Assembly (NCBI GenBank): GCA_963833195.1
Contig: CAWHXF010000028.1
Location: forward strand, 806,001-870,000
Length of the DNA stretch: 64,000 nucleotides
Direction of reading: 5' to 3'
Source of the DNA: Granulosicoccus sp963833195
GTDB taxonomy: Bacteria; Pseudomonadota; Gammaproteobacteria; Granulosicoccales; Granulosicoccaceae
Under the pieces are notes generated by a model. That model was not told the origin of the DNA, ran no database searches, and was given only the letters and a program-made list of their open reading frames with translations. Shown here one piece after another: positions 41,660 to 48,697 of the stretch. The first letter of the stretch is position 1; the number at the start of each line of letters is the position of its first letter. The translations under genes were made by a program, and so were the position numbers.

Positions 41660-42584
41660 ATGTCGACGACCGATGCCACTACCGATGCCACGACCGATGC
41701 CACGACCGATCCCGACACACGCCCCCGGCAAGCCCCGGCTGCTCGCCCTGCTCGACGGCTCGGCCTATTCGGCGAGCGTGTGCGATCACGCCGCATGGTT
41801 CTCGCGGCGCGCCGGCGCGAGCGTGCACCTGGTGCACCTGATCAGCCGCCGAAGCCTCGCGGGCGGCACGCAGAACCTGTCGGGCAGCATCGGGCTCGGC
41901 GCGCGCACGGCACTGTTGAACGAGCTGGCCGAACTCGACGCCAGGAAGGCGAAGCTCGCCCAGCAGCGCGGCCGCGCCATCCTGACCGACGCGGGGGACC
42001 GGCTCTCCGAGCTCGGCGTGGCCGACGTCTCCACCAGCCTGCGTCACGGCGAGGTGGTGGAGACGCTGACGGAGCTCGAGAAGGAAGCCGACCTCGTCGT
42101 GCTCGGCAAACGCGGCGAGGCCGCCGATGCCGACAGCGCGCACCTGGGCAGCAACCTCGAGCGCGCCATCCGCTCCACGACGAAGCCCGCGCTCGTGGCC
42201 TCGCGCGCCTTCCGCGAGCCCAAGCGCTTCCTCATCGCGTTCGACGGCGGCCGCAGCGCCCTGGACGCCGTGGACTTCACCGCCGCGAGGAAGCACTACA
42301 GCGACCTCGAGTGCCACCTCGTGTCCGCCGGCCACGCCGACACCACGCGTCGGCGCCAGCTCGAGGGCGCCGCGGCGACGCTCCGGGAGGCGGGCTTCAC
42401 GGTCACGGCCGACCACGTCGAGGGCACGCCCGAGTCGGTGCTCAAGCAGGAGGTGGACGCGCGCGGCATCGATCTCGTGGTGATGGGCGCCTACGGCCAC
42501 TCGCGCATCCGCAACCTCATCATCGGCTCGACCACCACGTCGATGATCGTCGCCTGCAAGGTGCCGGTACTGCTGTTCCGGTGA
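41660..42584 (+). CDS. Tandem universal stress protein (two UspA domains), probably frameshifted near its start
   Basis: Two UspA domains: first GKPRLLALLDGSAYSASVCDHA with DLVVLGKRG near residue 145, second KRFLIAFDGGRSALDAVDF with VVMGAYGHSRIRNLIIGSTT, the ATP-binding motif, at the end. The frame is continuous from an ATG at 41673, giving a strange MPLPMPRPMPRP opening and no ribosome site. The ATG at 41660 follows the sulP stop directly, has GGAG 8 bases upstream, and reads MSTTDATTDATTDATTDP. It joins the UspA frame if one C is dropped from the five-C run at 41722-41726. I prefer the second reading. The end is shared by both. Confidence 0.8.
41668..41712. repeat. 12-base tandem repeat, nearly four units, at the start of the universal stress gene
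   Basis: Units of GACCGATGCCAC with one change in the second. In the preferred frame they encode Thr-Thr-Asp-Ala repeats; in the other frame each unit contains an in-frame ATG. Confidence 0.8.
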
Positions 42585-42596
42585 TGCGTCCAGCGT

Positions 42597-42621
42597 CGCG
42601 GGGTGACGGCCCGTCCCCGCG
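42597..42621 (+). terminator. Hairpin between the universal stress gene and rsbR
   Basis: A 7-pair G/C stem (42597-42603 with 42615-42621) with an 11-base loop lies in the 147-base gap and may end or attenuate transcription before the stressosome genes. Confidence 0.5.
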
Positions 42622-42731
42622 CAGGAACCTCGCCTCGACGGCCCGTTGACGGCCTGCCAACCGCGCTACACTTCACGGCTGCCGGATTCTCGGCGATCGC
42701 CCCCCTCGGGGCCCTTGCACAGGTTCTGCGC

Positions 42732-43586
42732 ATGAGCATCGGCACCCGCGTCCGCGCGCTCTTCACCGACGACGCGGACGAGATCCTGGAGCGCTGGCTG
42801 GACGCGCAGCGCGTGTCCGGCGTCGCGCGACCCGACCTGATCGACGACGCGCAGCGGCGCATCGAGTCCGGTCAGGTGCTCCGCTTCCTCGCCAACGCGC
42901 TCGAGAGCGACCCGTCGCCGTTTCCCGACGACCCCGCGTGGGACGAGTTGCGAGAGCACCTGGAGCGCCTGAGCGAGTCACGCGCGGTCGACGGCTTCTC
43001 GCCGACCGAGACCGCGCGGCTGGTGCTCACGCTGAAGGACGTGCTGTTCGAGCGCGTGCGCGACCTGGCCGGCGGCGTGGCCGACGATACGTGGAAGGAC
43101 CTCGTCGAGACGAACGCCTTGCTGGACGCCGTGGCGCTCTTCTCGACCGAAGTGCTGCAGCGCTCGCGCGAGGCCATCATCGAGCGCCAGCAGGAGGACA
43201 TGCTGGAGCTGTCCACGCCCGTCGTCGAGCTGTGGGACGGCATCCTGGGGTTGCCGCTGATCGGCACGCTGGACTCGCGGCGCACCCGACAGGTCATGGA
43301 GACCCTGCTGGAGCGCATCGCCGAGACGGAGGCGCGCGTGGCCATCATCGACATCTCCGGCGTCCCCACCGTGGACACGCTCACCGCGCAGCACCTGACG
43401 CGCACCGCGAGCGCCGTGCGGCTGATGGGCGCGGACTGCATCGTGTCGGGCATCCGCCCGCAGATCGCGCGCACGATCGTGGAGCTCGGGGTCACGCTGG
43501 ACGACCTGCCCACGCGAGCCACGCTCGCGGGCGCACTGGCCCTGGCGTTCGAACGCACCGGGCTCACCGTGGTGCCTCGCGGCTGA
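42732..43586 (+). CDS. rsbR: RsbR-like stressosome scaffold/sensor with C-terminal STAS domain
   Basis: 284 residues from the ATG at 42732. Residues 1-160 are all-helical (WLDAQRVSGVARPDLI, FLANALES, GFSPTETARLVLTLKDVLF), as in the globin-like N-domain of RsbR paralogues. Residues 180-280 are a STAS domain opening STPVVELWDGILGLPLIGTL, the RsbR signature, with the phosphorylatable Thr position in DISGVPTVDT. RsbR and RsbS form the stressosome that holds RsbT until stress. Only one RsbR paralogue is seen here. Confidence 0.85.
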   Translation: MSIGTRVRALFTDDADEILERWLDAQRVSGVARPDLIDDAQRRIESGQVLRFLANALESDPSPFPDDPAWDELREHLERLSESRAVDGFSPTETARLVLTLKDVLFERVRDLAGGVADDTWKDLVETNALLDAVALFSTEVLQRSREAIIERQQEDMLELSTPVVELWDGILGLPLIGTLDSRRTRQVMETLLERIAETEARVAIIDISGVPTVDTLTAQHLTRTASAVRLMGADCIVSGIRPQIARTIVELGVTLDDLPTRATLAGALALAFERTGLTVVPRG

Positions 43587-43597
43587 CGGCGCGCACG

Positions 43598-44008
43598 GTG
43601 TCACGCATCCCCATCCTGCGCATCGCGGACGTGCTGGTCGTCGCGGTGCACGGCGACATCGACGACACCACCGTCGTCGAACTGCGCGACGACCTGGCGC
43701 GCGAGACGGCGAACGTCTCCGCGCGCGGCGTCCTCATCGACGTCTCGTCGCTCGACGTCGTGGACTCCTTCGTCGCGCGCGCGCTGGGCGACGTCGCGCG
43801 CACCGTCTCCCTCATGAACGCCGATGCCGTCATCACCGGGGTGCGTCCGGCCGTGGCCATGACCCTCGTCGAGATGGGCATCATCATTGCCGGCACGCGC
43901 AGCGCGCGCAACGCGGAGCGCGGGCTGGCCCTGTTCGACATCGTGGTGTCGACGCGATCGGGCGGCACGCGCGGGCCGGGCGGCGACCGATGGCCATCGA
44001 ACGCCTGA
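43598..44008 (+). CDS. rsbS: RsbS-like stressosome STAS protein
   Basis: 136 residues from a GTG at 43598, 11 bases after rsbR. It is a single STAS domain: IPILRIADVLVVAVHGDIDD at the N-terminus and IDVSSLDVVDSFVARALGD, where the Ser phosphorylated by RsbT is expected near residue 47. VITGVRPAVAMTLVEMG is the matching last helix. It is a few residues longer than typical RsbS because of a Gly/Arg tail that overlaps rsbT. Confidence 0.87.
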   Translation: MSRIPILRIADVLVVAVHGDIDDTTVVELRDDLARETANVSARGVLIDVSSLDVVDSFVARALGDVARTVSLMNADAVITGVRPAVAMTLVEMGIIIAGTRSARNAERGLALFDIVVSTRSGGTRGPGGDRWPSNA

Positions 44009-44412
44009 GCCTGCGCTCCGAGGCCGATCTGGCCCGCTTGCGCGCGCGCCTCGGGCAGCTCGTCGCGGACGCGCGCGCGTTCGACCTCGCGCGCGCCCTG
44101 ACGGTGGCGAGCGAGCTCGGGCGCAACTGCCTGCTGCACGGCGGCGGCGGGCACTGCGAGCTGCGCGTGGAGCCCGAGCGCGTGGCCGGACCCGGGCGCG
44201 TGGTCGGCGCTCGCCCGCGCCGGACGCTCCGGATGCGCTTCGTGGACCAAGGCCCGGGCATACCGGATCTCGAGGCGGCGTTCTCCGACGGCTGGACCAG
44301 CGCCGGCGGGCTCGGCCTCGGACTCGGCGGCTCGCGCCGGCTCGCGGACGGGTTCCGGCTGGACACCCGCATCGGCGGCGGCACGCGCATCGATGTCGCC
44401 ATGCGATGCTGA
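43990..44412 (+). CDS. rsbT: RsbT-like switch kinase
   Basis: 140 residues starting inside the rsbS coding end (19-base overlap). GHKL ATPase boxes: N-box ELGRNCLLHGGGG near residue 42, G1 FVDQGPGIPDL near 83, G2 TSAGGLGLGLGGSRRL near 102. This is the RsbT signature; the protein phosphorylates RsbS and RsbR and is then released to activate a downstream partner. Residues 55-75 contain an extra Pro/Gly/Arg-rich loop not usual in RsbT. Confidence 0.87.
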   Translation: MAIERLSLRSEADLARLRARLGQLVADARAFDLARALTVASELGRNCLLHGGGGHCELRVEPERVAGPGRVVGARPRRTLRMRFVDQGPGIPDLEAAFSDGWTSAGGLGLGLGGSRRLADGFRLDTRIGGGTRIDVAMRC

Positions 44413-45461
44413 GCCTGCCCGCACACGATCCCAGCGCCGTGGGTCGCGTGCGTCGCGAGGCCGAACGGCTGGCCTCCCGCATCGGGCTCGACGCCGAGGC
44501 GCGGTCGAGGCTCGCGCTCGTCTGCAACGAAGCCGTCGACAACCTGCTGGTGCACGGCGGCGGCGGCGAGGTCCTGCTCGGGACGCGCGACACGTCCCGG
44601 GGCCCCACCGTCGAGCTCGTCGCGCTGGATCGGGGCCCGGGCATCGCGGACCTCGCTGCGGCGCGCGAGGACGGCCACTCCAGCGCGGGCACGTCCGGAC
44701 ACGGGCTCGGTGCGCTCGGACGCCAGGCCGACGAGTTCGACATCCACAGCGTGCCGGGACTCGGTACCGCCGTACTCGCCCGCGTGGGGCGACGGCGTTC
44801 CGCGACGAGACCGGACGCGGACGTCGTCGCACCGATGCCCACGGGCGCCGTGCGCGTCGCGCGCCGGGGAGAACGCCGCTGCGGCGACGGCTGGCGCGCG
44901 CGCGTCGACCGTGACGGCTGCGCGCTGTGCCTGATCGATGGCCTGGGACACGGCGACGGGGCCGCCGATGCGACGGACGCGGCGCTGGCGGCCTTCGATG
45001 CCTGCACCGGCGGAGATGCGCCGACACGCGTGGCCGCCATGCACGCCGCGCTGCGCGGCACGCGCGGCGCCGTCGCGGCCGTGGTCGTCGGCAGGTTCCG
45101 GGCAGGCGGTCGCGGCATCTCGCTGGAACACGCCGCGGTGGGCAACATCGCCGTCGCCACGTGCCGGCCGGGCGAACGGCCACGCCGGCTGTACTCCGTG
45201 GAAGGCGTCCTCGGGCGGGGCGATCCGGTGCCGCGCGTGGACCGGCTGGAGCTGTCGGGACGCAGCGCGCTCGTCATGCACAGCGATGGCGTGCGCGCCC
45301 CGTCCACACTCGAGCGCCGCGGCGGGCTGCTGCGGCGCGACCCGGTGCTCGTCGCGGCCGTCGTCTATCGCGACGGCGGCGACCGCGGCGACGACTGCGC
45401 CGTGCTCGTCGCGCGCCCCGCCCGGCTGACGTCATCGGACATCGACGGGGGCACGGCATGA
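44406..45461 (+). CDS. RsbT-like ATPase fused to SpoIIE/RsbX-type phosphatase
   Basis: 351 residues from the ATG at 44406, overlapping the rsbT stop by 7 bases. Residues 1-135 are a second GHKL module: N-box LVCNEAVDNLLVHGGGG, G1 LDRGPGIADL, G2 TSGHGLGALGRQAD. Residues 150-340 are a PP2C-type SpoIIE domain with metal-binding Asp residues in CLIDGLGHGDGA, VMHSDGVRAPS and GDDCAVLVA. In known stressosomes RsbX dephosphorylates RsbR and RsbS to reset the system; here that phosphatase carries its own ATPase domain, as in ATP-binding SpoIIE-family proteins found in other proteobacterial operons. Confidence 0.85.
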   Translation: MLSLPAHDPSAVGRVRREAERLASRIGLDAEARSRLALVCNEAVDNLLVHGGGGEVLLGTRDTSRGPTVELVALDRGPGIADLAAAREDGHSSAGTSGHGLGALGRQADEFDIHSVPGLGTAVLARVGRRRSATRPDADVVAPMPTGAVRVARRGERRCGDGWRARVDRDGCALCLIDGLGHGDGAADATDAALAAFDACTGGDAPTRVAAMHAALRGTRGAVAAVVVGRFRAGGRGISLEHAAVGNIAVATCRPGERPRRLYSVEGVLGRGDPVPRVDRLELSGRSALVMHSDGVRAPSTLERRGGLLRRDPVLVAAVVYRDGGDRGDDCAVLVARPARLTSSDIDGGTA

Positions 45462-46663
45462 GCCGCACGTTGCTGGAGCTCGCGATCGTGGACGGCGCCA
45501 CCGTGTCGCTCGCGCGTCAGCGCTCGCGCGAGATCGGCGCGGCGCTCGGCATGGACGCGTACGCGCAGGTGCGCATGGCCACCGCCGTCTCGGAGATCGC
45601 GAGGAACGCCCACGCGCACGCCGCCGGCGGGCGCGTGCGGTTCACGCTCGACGAGGGACCGCCGTGCAGGCTGGTGATCCGCATCAGCGACTCGGGAGGC
45701 CCGGGCGCGCGCCCTCCCGCACGCCGCCCGGACACCGACCGTGCCCACGGGCTCGATATCGTGCGCCGCCTCGCGGACGCGTTCGAGGTCCAGGACTCCG
45801 GCGAGGCGGGTCGCGTGGCCACGATGACCTTCGAGCTCGGCGCCGCGGCCGGCAGCGGCGGAGCCGTCAAGGCGCTCGTGGCCTCGTTGCCCCGGCCGAA
45901 CGCGCCGGACGAGGCGGCCGAGCTGCGCGAGGCCAACGCCGCGCTGCTGGACGCCCTCGGCCGGGCGCAGAGCGCGGTGTCCACCCGCGAGGAGCTGCTC
46001 GCCGTGGTCTCGCACGACCTCAGGAATCCCCTGGGCGCCATCGTGACCAGCGCCGAAGCCCTGGAATACGCGGAGATCGAGGGACCGGCGCGGGAGTTCG
46101 TCGAGGAGATGCGCACGGGCATACTGACGTCCGCCACGCGCATGGAGAAGCTCATCGCGGATCTCCTGGATCTCGCGAGTCTCGATGCCGGCACGCTGGC
46201 GGTACAACCCGCCGACCACGACGCGCACGAGATCGTCCTCGATTGCGTCGGCGACATGGGCGGCACGGCCGCGCGGCACGGGCTGACCCTCGTGCACGGG
46301 CGCGACGCCGGGCCGATGCTGCGCTGCGACCGCGACCGCGTCCTGCAGATCCTGTCGAACCTCGTCGGCAACGCCATCAAGTTCAGCGAGGCCGGCGGAC
46401 GCATCGTGCTGGACGTGCGGCGCGACGGACGCTACGCCCGCTTCAGCGTCCTGGACTCCGGGCGCGGCATGACGAGCGAGGAGGTCGCGCACATCTTCGA
46501 GCGGCACTGGCAGCGCGACGGCGCGGACCGGCGCGGCATCGGTCTCGGCATGTCCATCGTGCACGCGCTCGTCGACGCGCACGGCGGCACCGTCGACATC
46601 GACAGCGAGCCCGGAGTGGGCACGTGCGTGCGCATCGGGCTACCGTTGGCGGGTCCACGCTAG
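45458..46663 (+). CDS. Histidine kinase with an N-terminal RsbT-like ATPase domain
   Basis: 401 residues, starting in the previous stop (ATGA). Residues 1-135 resemble RsbT/RsbW-type GHKL domains: SEIARNAHAHAAGG for the N-box, ISDSGGPG for G1 and RAHGLDIVRRLAD for G2. A coiled coil at 148-175 leads into a normal kinase: H-box LLAVVSHDLRNPLGAI near 188 with the phospho-His, N-box ILSNLVGNAIKFSE, G1 VLDSGRGMTS, F-box HIFERHWQ, and G2 RRGIGLGMSIVHALV. No membrane segment is present, so it is a cytoplasmic kinase. No response regulator is adjacent. It is placed as the output or accessory of the stressosome. Confidence 0.83.
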   Translation: MSRTLLELAIVDGATVSLARQRSREIGAALGMDAYAQVRMATAVSEIARNAHAHAAGGRVRFTLDEGPPCRLVIRISDSGGPGARPPARRPDTDRAHGLDIVRRLADAFEVQDSGEAGRVATMTFELGAAAGSGGAVKALVASLPRPNAPDEAAELREANAALLDALGRAQSAVSTREELLAVVSHDLRNPLGAIVTSAEALEYAEIEGPAREFVEEMRTGILTSATRMEKLIADLLDLASLDAGTLAVQPADHDAHEIVLDCVGDMGGTAARHGLTLVHGRDAGPMLRCDRDRVLQILSNLVGNAIKFSEAGGRIVLDVRRDGRYARFSVLDSGRGMTSEEVAHIFERHWQRDGADRRGIGLGMSIVHALVDAHGGTVDIDSEPGVGTCVRIGLPLAGPR

Positions 46664-46678
46664 CGAGAGGGTCGGGCC

Positions 46679-48697
46679 ATGCTCGAGCTGACGAGTCACG
46701 TGTCCGGACGCTGGCTGCCCGCCGCGGGTCCGAAGCGCGCCATCGCTTCGGCGGTCGATGGCACCGTCGTCGCCGCCATTGCCTCCGGACCGCCGGACGC
46801 CGGCCGTCTCGTCGCCCACGCCCGCGATGTCGGGGGACCGGCTCTGCGGGCCCTCGGCTTCCACGACCGGGCGCGTCTCCTGAAGGCGCTCGCTACGCAC
46901 CTGCAGGCGCATCGGGAGGAGCTGTACGCGCTGTCGCACACCACGGGCGCCACGCTGAGCGATGCGCGCATCGACGTCGATGGCGGCATCGGCACGCTGT
47001 TCGTCTACGCCTCGAAGGGCCGCCGCGAGCTGCCCGACGGGCAGGTGCTGCTGGACGGCGACGTGGAGGCGCTGTCGCGCGGCGGCACCTTCATCGGCCA
47101 GCACGTGGCCGTGCCGAAGCGCGGCGCGGCCGTGCACATCAACGCGTTCAACTTTCCCGTGTGGGGCATGCTGGAGAAGCTCGCCCCGGCCATCCTCGCG
47201 GGCATGCCCGTGATCACGAAGCCCGCCACGGCGACGGCGCACGTCGCCGCGGCCTGCTTCAGGCGCATCGCGGAGTCGGGCATCCTGCCGGGCGGCGCGG
47301 TGCAGCTGATCGTCGGCGGTACCGGAGATCTCCTGGACCGGCTGGACGCCCAGGACGTCGTGAGCTTCACGGGCAGCGCGGACACGGCGCTGACCCTGCG
47401 CTCGAACCGGAACCTGCTGGGCCGCTCGGTGACCTTCATCGCCGAGCAGGACAGCCTGAACGCCTCCCTGCTGGGGCCCGACGCGGTGCCGGGCACCCCG
47501 GAATTCGAGCTCTTCCTCGACGAGGTCGTGCGCGAGATGACCGCGAAGGCCGGGCAGAAGTGCACGGCCATACGGCGCGTCATGGCGCCCGCGGCGACGC
47601 TGGACGCGCTGACCGAGGCGCTGGTGGCGCGGTTGGCCGACGTGCGCGTCGGCGATCCCGCGCTCGAGAGCACGCAGATGGGCGCGCTCGTGTCGCGCGC
47701 GCAGCGCGACGACGTCCGGCAGCGCGTGGAGGCGCTGCGCTCCGAAGCCGACGTCGCGTTCGACCGCGCGCGCATCGACGCTCCGGAGGCGGGCGCGTTC
47801 CTGTCACCGGTGCTGCTGCGCTGCACCGATCCCGACGGCGCATCCAACGTGCACGCGCTCGAGGCCTTCGGGCCCGTGGCCACCGTCATGCCCTACCGGG
47901 ACCTCGCGCACGCTTGCGCGCTGCTGAACCGCGGCGGCGGCAGCCTCGTGGCCTCCATCGTCACGCACGACAGCGACGTCGCGCGCACCGTCGCGCACGA
48001 GATCGCGCCGTGGCACGGCCGGCTCTACGTGAACGACCGGGACTCGATGGGCGAGGCGACCGGGCACGGCTCACCCCTGCCCCACATGATCCACGGCGGC
48101 CCGGGCCGGGCCGGCGGCTCGGAGGAGCTCGGTGGCGTGCGCGGCGTCATGCACTACCTGCAGCGCACGGCCGTGCAGGGCAGCCCGCGCATGGTGGCGG
48201 CCATCGGCGACACGTGGCTGCCGGGCGCCCCCACCCGCGAGACCGGTACGCATCCGTTCAGGCGCACCTTCGCGGAGCTGCGCCTCGGCGAGACCTGGCG
48301 AGCGGGCCCGCGCACCGTCACCCTCGACGACATCGAGCATTTCGCGCACTTCACCGGGGACACCTTCTACGCGCACATGGACGAGGCCGCCGCGGCCGCG
48401 AGTCCCTTCTTCGAAGGACGCGTGGCGCACGGCTACCTGCTGCTGGCGTTCGCGGCCGGGCTCTTCGTGGATCCGGACCCCGGCCCGGTGCTGGCGAACA
48501 CCGGGCTGGAGGGGTTGATCTTCTCGAAGCCCGTCGCAGCCGGGGACAGCATTGCAGTGTCGTTGACGGTGCGGAGGCGCACGCGACGTACCGAGGACTA
48601 CGGCGAGGTGCGCTGGCACGTGGCCATCGAGAACGGGGACGGGGATGCGGTGGCGAGCTACGAGCTTCGGACGATGAACGCGTACGAATCCGCCTAG
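46679..48697 (+). CDS. paaZ: PaaZ: oxepin-CoA hydrolase and 3-oxo-5,6-dehydrosuberyl-CoA semialdehyde dehydrogenase
   Basis: 672 residues, near the 681 of PaaZ. Residues 1-520 are an aldehyde dehydrogenase with NAFNFPVWGMLEKL, SFTGSADTAL, the catalytic Glu in IAEQDSLNAS and the catalytic Cys in KAGQKCTAIRR near 304. Residues 535-672 are a MaoC hydratase with FAHFTGDTFYAHMDE and FEGRVAHGYLLLAFAAG. Together they open the oxepin ring and oxidise the aldehyde. The gene is 15 bases after the histidine kinase gene on the same strand, so stress signalling genes and paaZ probably share a transcript. The stop codon interlocks with that of the convergent DUF11 gene. Confidence 0.93.
   Translation: MLELTSHVSGRWLPAAGPKRAIASAVDGTVVAAIASGPPDAGRLVAHARDVGGPALRALGFHDRARLLKALATHLQAHREELYALSHTTGATLSDARIDVDGGIGTLFVYASKGRRELPDGQVLLDGDVEALSRGGTFIGQHVAVPKRGAAVHINAFNFPVWGMLEKLAPAILAGMPVITKPATATAHVAAACFRRIAESGILPGGAVQLIVGGTGDLLDRLDAQDVVSFTGSADTALTLRSNRNLLGRSVTFIAEQDSLNASLLGPDAVPGTPEFELFLDEVVREMTAKAGQKCTAIRRVMAPAATLDALTEALVARLADVRVGDPALESTQMGALVSRAQRDDVRQRVEALRSEADVAFDRARIDAPEAGAFLSPVLLRCTDPDGASNVHALEAFGPVATVMPYRDLAHACALLNRGGGSLVASIVTHDSDVARTVAHEIAPWHGRLYVNDRDSMGEATGHGSPLPHMIHGGPGRAGGSEELGGVRGVMHYLQRTAVQGSPRMVAAIGDTWLPGAPTRETGTHPFRRTFAELRLGETWRAGPRTVTLDDIEHFAHFTGDTFYAHMDEAAAAASPFFEGRVAHGYLLLAFAAGLFVDPDPGPVLANTGLEGLIFSKPVAAGDSIAVSLTVRRRTRRTEDYGEVRWHVAIENGDGDAVASYELRTMNAYESA

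Noticed and set aside
42732..46663. A sigmaB-type general stress operon
   Set aside because: No sigma factor, anti-sigma factor (RsbW) or RsbV gene is present in or beside the module within the window.
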